64,000 nucleotides of DNA from Actinomycetota bacterium (GTDB taxonomy: Bacteria; Actinomycetota; Actinomycetes; Actinomycetales; Dermatophilaceae), in contig JAIUPO010000005.1 in assembly GCA_020160805.1 (NCBI GenBank), forward strand, positions 107,765 to 171,764. The letters run 5' to 3'. The notes under the pieces are model-generated. The model saw only the letters and a program-made list of their open reading frames with translations. It searched no databases and was not told the origin of the DNA. Below are positions 1 to 10,515 of the stretch, one piece after another; position 1 is the stretch's first letter; every line of letters begins with the position of its first letter. A program made the translations under genes and the position numbers.

Positions 1-33
1 CCATGACCCACCACGTCGAGTGCGTCGCGCTGC

Positions 34-111
34 TGGCTCCCATTTCTCTCCGGATGCCGAAAAGTTGAGGTTCGACCGACTTTCTAGGGCACTCGAACCT
101 CAACTTTTCCA
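34..111. repeat. palindromic intergenic repeat, family A, copy 1
   Basis: A 17-bp perfect inverted repeat (59-75 with 93-109, arm GAAAAGTTGAGGTTCGA) encloses a 17-nt loop. The left flank, including TTTCTCTCCGGATGCCG, and the loop word CTTTCTAGGGCAC recur in inverted orientation at 8982-9075, so this is a repeat family and not a private terminator. No gene is visible in the first 180 bases apart from this element. It could be a REP-like or MITE-like element; no transposase is linked to it here. Confidence 0.75.
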
Positions 112-181
112 CTCGAAGTTGCCCCCCGCCCCCAGCCGCTGGCGGGATGCGAGAAGATCGACAGCAGGACCCGATCTGAGA

Positions 182-214
182 TATCTTGACGTCAAGATAC
201 TTTAGGCAGATAGA
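182..214 (+). promoter_or_regulatory. aconitase promoter with an 18-bp perfect palindrome
   Basis: TATCTTGACGTCAAGATA (182-199) is a perfect palindrome. It contains a -35-like TTGACG (186-191), and 17 bases downstream lies GATAGA (209-214), a possible -10. The acnA start codon follows at 237. An operator overlapping the -35 would suit a repressor of aconitase. I infer the regulatory role from position and symmetry only, and I cannot assign the regulator. Confidence 0.6.
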
Positions 215-236
215 CGCGTGGCGTCGGAAGGAGCCA

Positions 237-2903
<2,667 letters not shown>

Positions 2904-2918
2904 CCCGACCCCGCCCGC

Positions 2919-2980
2919 GTATGCCGCGGCCCGCCACCTCTCGCAGGTGGCGGGCCGCGCGCGCGTTTGGGGCGGCATAC
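2919..2980 (+). terminator. acnA terminator hairpin bracketed by GTATGCCG sites
   Basis: A 14-bp perfect stem (2926-2939 with 2945-2958, 5-nt loop) starts 23 bases after the aconitase stop. It overlaps GTATGCCG at 2919 and is followed by the complementary CGGCATAC at 2973-2980, so an inverted octamer pair frames the hairpin. There is no long T-run, as is common for terminators in high-GC actinobacteria. Confidence 0.7.
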
Positions 2981-2984
2981 GCCC

Positions 2985-3104
2985 TGACTCGCACAAACGG
3001 TCGTGAGTCGACCGTTTCGTCGTGGGTCCCCCCACCGGATGGGGGAGTCACGACCAATCGCGCGAGTCACGACTATATGGGGGACTCACGATCCGTGGGT
3101 GGGG
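2985..3104. repeat. intergenic repeat with GTCGTGACTC units, family B, copy 1
   Basis: The stretch contains several inverted and direct copies of a GTCGTGA(C/G)TC-like word, including GGTCGTGAGTCG, GGAGTCACGACC, CGCGAGTCACGACT and GGACTCACGATCC. The same arrangement, with cleaner pairing, occurs at 52685-52786 upstream of lhr. It lies between aconitase and the small zinc-ribbon gene. It is non-coding, and its function is unknown. Confidence 0.6.
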
Positions 3105-3140
3105 TGCGACGGACCGAGCACGAGGCATAGCGTGTGCCGC

Positions 3141-3425
3141 ATGAGCGGCTATCAGCAGATCCCCGTGCCCGAGCGATCCGACGGTGCCCAGCCGGCCCGA
3201 CGCGGGACGCCGCAATGCCCGTGGTGCGGTGAGACGGGCTTCGAGCCGGGCTTCATCGAGGACACCGGCCAGGCCGCCAAGGGTTTCGCCCGCTGGATCC
3301 CGGGCGAGATGAACAAAGGCATCTTCGGCGGCGCCGCGCGCTTCGGCCGGGAGCGGATGGACATCAACGGTCAGCGCTGCCTTTCCTGCGGCTTCCTCGC
3401 GCTCTTCGCGAGCTACGGGAGCTAA
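3141..3425 (+). CDS. small zinc-ribbon-like hypothetical protein
   Basis: The 94-residue protein has two CxxC pairs: CPWCG at about residues 26-30 and CLSCG at about 81-85. They probably form one zinc ribbon. I recognise no enzymatic domain. The frame is open from 3003, but the upstream part lies in repeat family B, so the ATG at 3141 is the likely start. The following hydrolase gene begins 37 bases downstream on the same strand. Function unknown. Confidence 0.6.
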   Translation: MSGYQQIPVPERSDGAQPARRGTPQCPWCGETGFEPGFIEDTGQAAKGFARWIPGEMNKGIFGGAARFGRERMDINGQRCLSCGFLALFASYGS

Positions 3426-3462
3426 CCGGCTCAGCCGCTGCTCGGCTGGCAGACTCGACGCC

Positions 3463-4056
3463 ATGGCACATGTTCTGATCCTGCACTCCGCCCTCGGCCT
3501 GCGCCCGGCGGTGCGGTCACTGGCCGACGACCTGCGGGCGAGCGGTCATGAGGTGAGCGCGCCGGACCTCTTCGAGGGGCGCACCTTCGAGGGCGGCGAG
3601 GAGGGGTATGCCGAGGCGGTCGCCTTCACCCGTGGTCGCCGAGGGGAGATCCAGGCCGCGGCGGACACGGCCTACGCCAGCATCACCGGACCCCGGATCG
3701 TCCTCGGCTTCTCCATGGGCGCCGGCGTGGCGCAGGAGTATGCCCAGCAAAAGCCTGAGGTAGTCGGCGCGATCCTCGTCGGCGGGGGCGGCCTGTATGA
3801 GGGCTGGACTGAGCCCATCTGGCGCACCGGGGTGCCGCTCGCGCTGCACCATACGATCGACGATCCGTGGATGGACGGCGATGTCGCCGGCATGATCCAG
3901 GTGGCGGCTCGCGCCGGCGCGGACGTCTCGGACTACACCTACCCCGGCAACGGTCACCTGTTCTTCGACGAGGGTCTGCCCCTGGAGTATGACGCCGCTT
4001 CCGCCGCCCTCCTGCGCGCCCGCCTCGACGGCTTCTTGGGTCGCTTCTCGATCTGA
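3463..4056 (+). CDS. dienelactone hydrolase-family alpha/beta hydrolase
   Basis: The 197-residue protein has the alpha/beta-hydrolase fold of the dienelactone hydrolase family. It starts with a beta strand (HVLILHSALG), carries the nucleophile elbow GFSMGAG, a likely catalytic Asp in the DDPWMD segment and a His in GNGHLFF. The nucleophile is Ser where classical dienelactone hydrolases have Cys, so the substrate is probably an ester other than dienelactone. It is probably cytoplasmic, as no signal peptide is seen. Confidence 0.8.
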   Translation: MAHVLILHSALGLRPAVRSLADDLRASGHEVSAPDLFEGRTFEGGEEGYAEAVAFTRGRRGEIQAAADTAYASITGPRIVLGFSMGAGVAQEYAQQKPEVVGAILVGGGGLYEGWTEPIWRTGVPLALHHTIDDPWMDGDVAGMIQVAARAGADVSDYTYPGNGHLFFDEGLPLEYDAASAALLRARLDGFLGRFSI

Positions 4057-4101
4057 GCGCTCGACCGACTCGCTGCTCCATTTGCTACGGAGGTGTCGCC
4101 C

Positions 4102-4364
4102 GTGACCACCATCGCGCATCGAGAGCTACGCAATAGCAGCAGCGAGATACTCCGTCGCGTCGAGGCGGGGGAGAGCTTCACGATCACGAACCCGGCAAAG
4201 TGGTCGCGGTTCTGTCCCCTGTTCGACGTGATGCCCTCCAGCAACTGATTGCGGACGGGGGGGCCGTGCCGGCCAAGGCGCCCACACGATCCCTTTCGGG
4301 GTTGGCTCACTCCGAGCCGTGGACCACCAAGGAACTGCTCGAGGATCTCCGCGGCGACCGATGA
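4102..4364 (+). pseudogene. frameshifted Phd/VapB-type antitoxin gene
   Basis: A GTG at 4102, preceded by GGAGG, opens a frame reading VTTIAHRELRNSSSEILRRV then GESFTITN, a standard Phd/YefM-family N-terminus. Near 4190-4195 the frame is lost: after a one-base shift the rest continues (KVVAVLSPVRRDALQQL to the end, EDLRGDR) and stops at 4364. This looks like a single-base deletion or a sequencing error. The stop overlaps the ATG of the toxin remnant (ATGA), the usual antitoxin-toxin coupling. Confidence 0.75.
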
Positions 4365-4540
4365 TCGCCTACCTCGACACGGCCGCTCGACTCGCCTCAT
4401 CGCTGCGATCCGCGGACGCGATTGACTTGGTCACGGCCCAGCGGGTGAACGCTGAGGTGCTGATCGCTTATGACCGCGAGCTGTGCGCTACTGCGATGGA
4501 TGCCGGCTTGGATGTGTCGAGTCCTGGGCTGTCGAGCTGA
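4361..4540 (+). pseudogene. internally deleted VapC-type PIN toxin remnant
   Basis: The 59-residue frame joins the first residues of a PIN-domain toxin (MIAYLDTAA) directly to its C-terminal third (RSADAIDLVTAQRV, then IAYDRELCATAMDAGLDVSSPG). A VapC toxin is normally about 125-140 residues, so roughly half, including central acidic active-site residues, is missing. With the frameshifted antitoxin just upstream, this is a dead toxin-antitoxin module. Confidence 0.75.
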
Positions 4541-4572
4541 GCCGGGTTTGCCCGTCGGCTAACCTTCGCCAC

Positions 4573-5121
4573 GTGCCCACGTACATCGCCTTCTTGCGCG
4601 CGATCAATCTCGGCGCGACGCGGAAGTTCCCCAAGGATGCGGTCAAGCAGGCCACCGAGGCGGCGGGCGGGACCGACGTCGAGACCTACCTCAACACCGG
4701 CAATGTGCGCCTCACCTCCGCACGACGCTCCGTCGCCGCCGTGGCCAGGGATCTGGAGCAGGCGTATGCCGCAGACCGCGGCTTCGAGGTGCCGACCGTC
4801 GTCTTCACTCCAGCCGAAGTCGTCGAGATCGTCGCTCGCGCGACGGCTTTGGCTGATCAGTACGGCCCGGTCAAGAATCACTACATCGCGCTCTACGCGG
4901 ATGCCCCGAGCGCCGCTGCGGCCACCGCCGTCCACGCTCTCGAGGTCGAGGGTGAGCGGTGCGTTGTGGACGGACGCGCCGCACATGCCCTGCTCCACGG
5001 TGATATTCACTCGGCAAAACTCTTCCGCGCCAAGCAATTCAACGCGCTCGGGGTGGGCACGTCACGCACGCGGGCGGTCCTGACGACCGTTGCCGAGAAG
5101 TGGTGCGCCGATGTCGAGTGA
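4573..5121 (+). CDS. DUF1697 family protein
   Basis: The 182-residue protein has the N-terminal signature of the DUF1697 family (YIAFLRAINLGATRKFP, then TYLNTGNVRL). The biochemical role is unknown to me. The GTG at 4573 is the preferred start: it matches the family N-terminus and lies 7 bases after a -10-like TAACCT (4560-4565), which suggests a leaderless mRNA. Its 3' end overlaps the next gene by 11 bases. Confidence 0.75.
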   Translation: MPTYIAFLRAINLGATRKFPKDAVKQATEAAGGTDVETYLNTGNVRLTSARRSVAAVARDLEQAYAADRGFEVPTVVFTPAEVVEIVARATALADQYGPVKNHYIALYADAPSAAAATAVHALEVEGERCVVDGRAAHALLHGDIHSAKLFRAKQFNALGVGTSRTRAVLTTVAEKWCADVE

Positions 5122-5551
5122 CCCGGCGGCCGGGCCAACGCACGCCGACCTGATTCGGGAGGCGGCGGCATACCTCAACCCCGTCGAGATCAGTGGCCGG
5201 CTCTTCGGCAATGGCGCGGCCATCGCCGAGACGCCGGACGGACGGCACTTTCCGGGGGTCTGCATCGACACCCCCTGCGGCACCGGCTTCTGCGCCGAGG
5301 CGGCGGCGATCGCAGCGATGGTCACCGCCGGCGAGCAGCGGATCGCCCGCATCGTCGCGGTGTGGCGCGACCCCAGCACCGAACGACTGCACGTGCTGCC
5401 GCCGTGCGGACGATGCCGGCTCTTCATCAGTCAGGTGCACGCCGACAACCTCCACCGCACCCGGGTGATCCTCGGAGATCAGGAGGCCGCTGTTCTCGCC
5501 GACCTCATCCCCAGGCACGAATGGCCGTCACCGCTCGACAGCCCCTTCTAA
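5111..5551 (+). CDS. cytidine deaminase-like protein
   Basis: The 146-residue protein has the zinc-dependent cytidine/deoxycytidylate deaminase signature. The first motif is CAEAAAI (zinc-binding Cys plus catalytic Glu); the second is PPCGRCR (PCxxC zinc ligands). The length suits a tetrameric small CDA or a blasticidin-deaminase-type relative. It overlaps the preceding DUF1697 gene, so the two are probably translated together. The exact substrate cannot be told from sequence. Confidence 0.8.
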   Translation: MSSDPAAGPTHADLIREAAAYLNPVEISGRLFGNGAAIAETPDGRHFPGVCIDTPCGTGFCAEAAAIAAMVTAGEQRIARIVAVWRDPSTERLHVLPPCGRCRLFISQVHADNLHRTRVILGDQEAAVLADLIPRHEWPSPLDSPF

Positions 5552-5591
5552 GGCGTACCGAGCCACTCGTGCCCGGCGGCCGATCCGTGCG

Positions 5592-5619
5592 TTGAGCCTC
5601 GTCGTCTGGTGACTAGGCT
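5592..5619 (+). promoter_or_regulatory. predicted promoter of alpha/beta hydrolase gene
   Basis: TTGAGC (5592-5597) and TAGGCT (5614-5619) are separated by 16 bases and lie 33 bases upstream of the ATG at 5653. The gene also has its own AAAGGAG ribosome site, so this is a normal leadered transcript. Confidence 0.5.
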
Positions 5620-5652
5620 CGAATCGGAAAACCCCTGGCAAAGGAGCCCGAG

Positions 5653-6408
5653 ATGTCCATTCCCCACCGCACCGTTGGCCACGGCCCGAAGACGGTCTTC
5701 ATCCTGCACGGCTGGTTCGGCTCCACCGACGGCTGGGGCACCTTCCCGGAGTATCTCGACCCGGACATCGCCACCTGGGTTTTCACCGACAACCGCGGCT
5801 ATGGCGCCCGCATGGCGGAAGCGGGGGACTTCACCCTCGATGAGGTCGCCGACGACCTGCTCGCGCTCGCGGATGAGCTTGGGGCGCAGACTTTTTCGCT
5901 CGTCGGGCACTCCATGGGCGGAGCGGAGGTACTGCGCGTCCTCGCCAAGGCACCTGATCGCGTCGACAGGCTCATCGCCGTGACGCCCGTCGGTGCCTCG
6001 CCGACACCGCTCGACGACGCAGGGAAGGATCTCTTCTTCGGGGCGCCGGACGACGACGGGCGCCGCTTCGGCATAGTGGACTTCACGACCGGCAATCGGC
6101 TGGCGCCGCAGTTCGTCCAGTCGATCGTCGACTGGTCGCGTGCCCACTCCACGGTCGACGGATTCCGCGGCGCGGTCGAGGCTTGGGCCAATGCCGACTT
6201 CCTCGACGAGATCACGGGCAACGAGACGCCGATGCTCGTCATACCCGGCGAACACGACCCGGCGCTGGGGGTGGCCACCGTGAGCCAGACCTACGTACCC
6301 AACTTCCCCAACGCGAATGTCGAGGTCATGGGAAACGCCGGGCACTACCCGATGTTCGAGACCCCGGTCGCCCTCGCCACGATGATCAACCGCTTTATCG
6401 CCGGCTGA
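5653..6408 (+). CDS. alpha/beta hydrolase
   Basis: The 251-residue alpha/beta-hydrolase has the oxyanion segment HGWFGSTDGW, nucleophile elbow GHSMGG and C-terminal NAGHYPMFE with the catalytic His. The acid residue is probably in PGEHDPA. No signal peptide is visible, so it should be cytoplasmic. AAAGGAG lies 9 bases before the ATG. It may be an esterase, lipase or haloperoxidase-like enzyme; the substrate is unknown. Confidence 0.85.
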   Translation: MSIPHRTVGHGPKTVFILHGWFGSTDGWGTFPEYLDPDIATWVFTDNRGYGARMAEAGDFTLDEVADDLLALADELGAQTFSLVGHSMGGAEVLRVLAKAPDRVDRLIAVTPVGASPTPLDDAGKDLFFGAPDDDGRRFGIVDFTTGNRLAPQFVQSIVDWSRAHSTVDGFRGAVEAWANADFLDEITGNETPMLVIPGEHDPALGVATVSQTYVPNFPNANVEVMGNAGHYPMFETPVALATMINRFIAG

Positions 6409-6412
6409 GGGC

Positions 6413-6571
6413 ATGGACCTCGCCGTAGCGACGGCACTCCTGCACGATCCGGTCACCTACGAGACCGGAGTGCTTTATGCCGTACTCGCCATCCTGCGCC
6501 GCGTGCCGATCCGGTGGTCAGCATGGCGTGAGGCGCAGCCCGGAACGCCTCCGCGCCCCGCAGCGTCCTAA
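6413..6571 (+). CDS. possible small ORF, 52 residues
   Basis: An ATG 5 bases after the hydrolase stop opens a 52-codon frame (starts MDLAVATALLHDPVTYETG) ending 5 bases before the next gene. I recognise no family and see no convincing ribosome site. It may be a remnant or a chance frame filling the gap. Confidence 0.2.
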   Translation: MDLAVATALLHDPVTYETGVLYAVLAILRRVPIRWSAWREAQPGTPPRPAAS

Positions 6572-6575
6572 CCTC

Positions 6576-7184
6576 ATGCGCGCGCGGCTCTTCGCCGGCC
6601 TGGCCAGGCTTCTAGCGATCCTGGGACTCACGCTGCTCGCAACCGTGGGGCTGCCCGCCTCCACGGCTTGCGCCTGCTCGTGCGCCACGCCATCGGCCGG
6701 GGAGTTGATCGATTCGGTCGACGCGATCTTTGAGGGCACGGTGACGGAGGCGACGGACCCGCAGGGCCACGCGAAGACCGTTCGCTCCGATCGGCCAGTC
6801 ATCCTGACTTTGGCCGTGAGCAAGGTCTACAAGGGCGAGGTGCACGCCACAACCCAGGTGACGACCGCGGCGGAGAGCGGTTCCTGCGGCTATCCACTGC
6901 CGGTCGGCAGTGCCCCGACGCTCTTTGCCCGGCTCGACGCGAACGGTGGGCTCACGATCGCGGCGTGCGATCAGGTTGCCAATGTGGCGGAGGCCTCCGG
7001 TCTGCTCCCCGATGGCCGCGCACCACTGCCCGGTGCCGATGCGGCGGCCGCGCCCGAGGTCGGTGACAAGGCGTCCCTGTCGTATGCCGAGTCCGCCCTC
7101 CTCCTGACCGGACTGGCAGCTGTCGCCGCCGTCGCTGTCCTCGCCCTGCGCCGTCGTGCCAGCAACGGGAGGGGGCGCGCCTGA
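6576..7184 (+). CDS. exported TIMP-like/Cys-rich protein with C-terminal membrane anchor
   Basis: The 202-residue protein has an N-terminal signal peptide (hydrophobic LLAILGLTLLATVGL) followed by CACSC, a domain with the pattern of actinobacterial TIMP-like proteins (DAIFEGTVTE, VSKVYKGEV, SGSCGYPL), a Pro/Ala-rich linker and a C-terminal hydrophobic helix ending in Arg-rich tail (ALRRRASNGRGRA). It should sit on the outer face of the membrane. The frame is open from 6477, but the ATG at 6576 begins the signal peptide. The role is unknown. Confidence 0.65.
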   Translation: MRARLFAGLARLLAILGLTLLATVGLPASTACACSCATPSAGELIDSVDAIFEGTVTEATDPQGHAKTVRSDRPVILTLAVSKVYKGEVHATTQVTTAAESGSCGYPLPVGSAPTLFARLDANGGLTIAACDQVANVAEASGLLPDGRAPLPGADAAAAPEVGDKASLSYAESALLLTGLAAVAAVAVLALRRRASNGRGRA

Positions 7185-7241
7185 GCGGCGCCCACCCACG
7201 CAACTTGACGTCGGCACCAGATGCGCAGAATAATGCTCACT

Positions 7242-7676
7242 ATGAGCACTCAGACAACGCTTCCCCCGTTCCACCTGGCCATCCCCGTCGACGACATCGA
7301 CTCGGCGCGCGAGTTTTATGGAGAGGTCATGGGCTTCGGCCGCGGCCGGTCCGACGAGCGCTGGACCGACTGGAATGTCGAGGGTCACCAGGTCGTCACG
7401 CACATGGTCGACGACTACACAGCTCCCGTCGCAGGCCACAATTTCGTCGACGGACACCAGGTTCCGGTCCCACACTTCGGTCTCGTCCTCAGCGTGGAGC
7501 GCTTCCGGCAACTCGCCGACCGGATGACCGAGCGCGGCACCGATTTCGTCATCAAGCCCTATGTCCGATTCCCGGGCGAGCCGGGGGAGCAGTGGACGAT
7601 GTTCTTCCTCGACCCGTCGGGAAATGCCATGGAGTTCAAGGCTTTTGCCGACATGGATCAGCTCTTCGCCGTATGA
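7242..7676 (+). CDS. VOC (glyoxalase/bleomycin-resistance) family protein
   Basis: The 144-residue VOC-fold protein starts at PPFHLAIPVDDIDSAREFY, with metal-site-type His in HLAIPV and HFGLVL and the final Glu in AMEFKAF. It belongs to the dioxygenase/isomerase superfamily, and the substrate cannot be deduced. Its stop overlaps the ATG of the XRE-cupin regulator (ATGA), so the two form an operon and the enzyme may be subject to that regulator. Confidence 0.8.
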   Translation: MSTQTTLPPFHLAIPVDDIDSAREFYGEVMGFGRGRSDERWTDWNVEGHQVVTHMVDDYTAPVAGHNFVDGHQVPVPHFGLVLSVERFRQLADRMTERGTDFVIKPYVRFPGEPGEQWTMFFLDPSGNAMEFKAFADMDQLFAV

Positions 7677-8281
7677 CGAGCGCCCCCTCCCCGGGCGACG
7701 CCCCAGCCGGTGGTCGCCTGGATCACGACTTCCTGGCTCTCGTCGGCGGGCGCATTCGCGACCGGCGCAAGAGCACGGGTAAGACCGTCCAGCAGCTCGC
7801 CGACCGGGCTGGCATCAGCCGTCGGCTGCTGACCCAGATCGAACACGGTCAAGCCAATCCCAGCCTGGTCACGGTGACCGGTCTCGCCCGGGCGCTGGGC
7901 ACGGATTTCACCGTGCTTCTCGAACCCGCCGGCGATGTCGACCCGCTGCAGGTGATCGCTCCCGAGGGGCACCAACTGGTGTGGTCCAGCGAGGCGGGGA
8001 GCACGGCATACCTCCTGGTCGCGACCAGCGGGCAACGCGATGCGGATTTGTGGCGCTGGCGGCTCGCCCCGGGTGACAGCTACGCCGGACGTCCGGACCC
8101 CAGCGGTTCCCAGGAACTTTTCACGGTGCTCAAGGGCACGCTGACGATCGTGACCGGGGGCGCGGCCCATCAGGTGCGCGCGGGGGAGGCAGCGCGATTG
8201 CTCAGCGATCGGGCATACACCTACCGCAATGACGGCCCCGACGCGGTCACCTTCCTGCGCGTGGTCGCCCTCGCCAGCTGA
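7673..8281 (+). CDS. XRE-family regulator with C-terminal cupin domain
   Basis: The 202-residue protein has an N-terminal helix-turn-helix (residues about 25-80; TVQQLADRAGISRRLLTQIEHGQANPS split over two helices) and a C-terminal cupin barrel (about 110-200; PDPSGSQELFTVLKGTL, then VRAGEAARL). This architecture is typical of small-molecule-responsive regulators of amine or amino-acid catabolism. It overlaps the VOC gene by 4 bases. The frame is open from 7205, but the overlapping ATG at 7673 fits the family. Confidence 0.85.
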   Translation: MTSAPSPGDAPAGGRLDHDFLALVGGRIRDRRKSTGKTVQQLADRAGISRRLLTQIEHGQANPSLVTVTGLARALGTDFTVLLEPAGDVDPLQVIAPEGHQLVWSSEAGSTAYLLVATSGQRDADLWRWRLAPGDSYAGRPDPSGSQELFTVLKGTLTIVTGGAAHQVRAGEAARLLSDRAYTYRNDGPDAVTFLRVVALAS

Positions 8282-8283
8282 CC

Positions 8284-8907
8284 TCAGCGCGAGCGCAGCA
8301 CCTCGACGCCAGGGCCAGTGAGCTTGTCCAAGTAGGGCTTTCGGCCAGTCATGGCCATCAGCAGCCCGAGCAAGGTGCCCTCGACAAGCTCGCCCGAGCC
8401 GGTCGACCAGTCGGTGTCGGTGGCTTTGAGCTGGAGCCCCCGAATCCGGTTCTTGGCCCCGATCAGGGTGTTGGACCCCTTGTAGAAGTCCGCGACCGCA
8501 CGGACGGCAGCCGGGTCGTGGTCGTGCTCTAGCCCCAGCGGGAAGCGGATGTCCTCGGCGTGGATCACCGTCTCACCCAGCCAGCTCACCTTCGGCCCGG
8601 GCGGGGAGGATGTGGAGGAGACCAGCGACTCGAATCGGTCGAGCGTGTCCTGCGCCGACGCGCCACGCTCGGCGGCGATGCCCTTGGTGACGAATTTGTC
8701 GAAGTTGAAGCCCGAGCCGAGGAAGCCGGCGAAAAACTTCGGCGGCGTCATCGCGGCCGTCGAGGCCATGTGGGCGACGACATCGCGCACCGTCCAGCCG
8801 GCGCAGAGGGACGGGGTGTCCCACGCTTCCGCGGCGGGCAAGGTCTTCAGGTCGCGGATCAGCGCCTCGCGCTCGACCCGGACCAGCGGCCAGATGTCAG
8901 TGCTCAC
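8284..8907 (-). CDS. mycothiol-dependent maleylpyruvate isomerase-family (DinB-like) protein
   Basis: The 207-residue protein of the actinobacterial maleylpyruvate isomerase/TIGR03083 type has a DinB-like four-helix bundle with LCAGWTVRDVVAHMA and GETVIHAEDIRFPLG. These carry the conserved His-Glu/Asp-His metal-site residues. Members often use mycothiol. The GTG at 8907 is preferred over the upstream ATG because family proteins start just before this WPLVRVEREAL segment. No ribosome site is seen, and CACAAT lies 8 bases upstream, so the mRNA may be leaderless. Confidence 0.75.
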   Translation of the reverse strand: MSTDIWPLVRVEREALIRDLKTLPAAEAWDTPSLCAGWTVRDVVAHMASTAAMTPPKFFAGFLGSGFNFDKFVTKGIAAERGASAQDTLDRFESLVSSTSSPPGPKVSWLGETVIHAEDIRFPLGLEHDHDPAAVRAVADFYKGSNTLIGAKNRIRGLQLKATDTDWSTGSGELVEGTLLGLLMAMTGRKPYLDKLTGPGVEVLRSR

Positions 8908-8981
8908 AAGAGGGGATTGTGCGACACCACGACCCGCAGACCGAAACGCCACGCGGTACGGGGGCGGGGCACCGACGCCTG

Positions 8982-9075
8982 TTTCTCTCCGGATGCCGAA
9001 AGCTTGAGGTTCGGGTGCCCTAGAAAGTCATCCGAACCTCAACTTTCCGGCATCCGGAGAGAAATGGGAGCCACC
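8982..9075. repeat. palindromic intergenic repeat, family A, copy 2
   Basis: Near-perfect 36-base arms (8982-9017 and 9029-9064) read TTTCTCTCCGGATGCCG then a GAGGTTCGG block, around an 11-nt loop with CTAGAAAG. The reverse complement aligns with 34-111, including the loop, so the copies are inverted relative to each other. Bases 9076-9290 beyond it hold no gene, only small hairpins such as CCCACGC/GCGTGGG at 9245-9261, one of which may end the protease transcript. Confidence 0.8.
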
Positions 9076-9293
9076 CGGACGCGGCTCACCCCCCGCGGCC
9101 ACTGGGATGGCTGCGGGGGGTGAGGGCTTCCGTCCCCCGGGGAGGTCAGGCTCGGCCCGGTGCGGGACAGGTGCTGCTACGACCTTTTGCGAAAGTCCCG
9201 GGTGGGTGTCCGTACCGCCTCCCCGCGAAGTACCGGAGTTGGGTCCCACGCTCTGCGTGGGCGCTTACGAGCGAGGAAACCTCGTGGGGTGTC

Positions 9294-10337
9294 TCAGGCG
9301 CCCTGGGCGGCGTTGTAGACCGCCGCCTCCGCGTTGCCGAAGTACGGACCGAACATCACGTGGGCCCACGAGCTGCCGATGCCACCCTTGTTGCTGTTGA
9401 CGGAGTTGACATAGCCCATCCAGGACGAGTTGACCCAGGACAGGTGCGGGCCACCGCTTGCGCCACCGGTCATGTAGCACGGCAGGTATTCCTGGCCGGC
9501 CCATGTGCCGCTGCTGTAGTAGGTGTTGGTCCACTGGCAGTAGCGGGCGTCCTCGCCATTGGCCGTGTAGCCGGGCCAGCGAGAGTCCGTCTTCGGATAG
9601 CCGAGTGCGGTCCGCATGAGTCCGCCGGCGGGACCGTTGAACCAGATGCCCTGCGATCCCGTGGTGTTCTGGATCGCGCCCTTGGCGTTGGTCGACAGCG
9701 CGACAGCGGCCATGTCATCGGCATACGCAGCGTTGTAGTAATAGCCCGAGGTGGTCCACATCTGCCGTCCGTACCAGGTGCCCATGGTCGAGGCGCCGTA
9801 TTGGTAGCCCGGTTGGAAGAAGGAGTTGGTGTACCAGCCCTTCGTCGACGGGTTGACCACGCAGTGGCCGGCCGTGACGAGGGTGGACTTGTTGGCGGCG
9901 GTGACGACCGTCGCGGTGCACCAGCTCCAGCCGCCGGGGGTCTGGAAGAAGTACTTTCCGACCTGACGGTTCGGGTTGGCATTGCGGCCGAGCGGCCAGA
10001 GCTTGCCCGCATACGAGTCGGCGACGCCGTTGACGATCTTGGAGGTGGCTGAGCTCTGAGGGGCGACCGGCCCGACCTTGAACTCGGCACCGCGCTCGAG
10101 ACTGGACTGCGAGGGCGCGCCGCCCTTGGCGGTCGGCATCGGCATCGGCTTGGCGGACTTCACGATCGAGGCGATGTCGAGGCGTGCGGTGGCGGCCTGT
10201 TCGGCGGCGGACACCTTGTGGGTGACCGGGCCGGTGCGGTCAGCGGACCCCGCCGAGGCTGTCGAGACACCTGCCGCGATGCTCGCCAGAGCAGCGGTGG
10301 CGGTCACGGTGCTGACCAAAAGACGACGTGCAGGCAT
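9294..10337 (-). CDS. secreted trypsin-like (V8/glutamyl endopeptidase-type) serine protease
   Basis: The 347-residue exported protein has a clear signal peptide (MPARRLLVSTVTATAALAS to about residue 29), a propeptide-like segment, then a chymotrypsin-fold domain. The catalytic triad is visible: His in VTAGHCV, Asp in ADDMAAVAL and Ser in GGASGGPHL. Cys pairs (WCTA with GHCV, and ARYCQW with LPCYM) suggest disulfides. AAGGAG sits ahead of the ATG. It should act outside the cell on protein substrates. The gene is alone, next to palindromic repeat A. Confidence 0.85.
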   Translation of the reverse strand: MPARRLLVSTVTATAALASIAAGVSTASAGSADRTGPVTHKVSAAEQAATARLDIASIVKSAKPMPMPTAKGGAPSQSSLERGAEFKVGPVAPQSSATSKIVNGVADSYAGKLWPLGRNANPNRQVGKYFFQTPGGWSWCTATVVTAANKSTLVTAGHCVVNPSTKGWYTNSFFQPGYQYGASTMGTWYGRQMWTTSGYYYNAAYADDMAAVALSTNAKGAIQNTTGSQGIWFNGPAGGLMRTALGYPKTDSRWPGYTANGEDARYCQWTNTYYSSGTWAGQEYLPCYMTGGASGGPHLSWVNSSWMGYVNSVNSNKGGIGSSWAHVMFGPYFGNAEAAVYNAAQGA

Positions 10338-10515
10338 GGTGAATCTCCTTGGTGCAGTGTGGGTTCCAGGAGGCCTTCTCCTCCCGGCGGCGAACGGTTC
10401 GCTGATGAACTAGAGCGCGACCACCCGCCGGTGATACGTCGACCACGAGATTGAGTAATCCCACCCATGCCATCTCCGACCGAACTCGATGGTATGCCGC
10501 CCCTTAGGCTGCCGC

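Noticed and set aside
2985..3104. CRISPR array suggested by repeated GTCGTGACTC words
   Set aside because: Copies are inverted and irregularly spaced with no constant spacer length and no cas genes nearby.
7205..7219. Second copy of the aconitase operator (ACTTGACGTCGG)
   Set aside because: Only half of the palindrome is present, so symmetry is lost.
9076..9290. Riboswitch between the protease and isomerase-family genes
   Set aside because: Several small GC-rich hairpins are present, but I could not match any known riboswitch core on either strand.
9120..10052. 310-codon plus-strand frame opposite the protease
   Set aside because: The minus strand carries a signal peptide and a full catalytic triad; the plus frame has neither.
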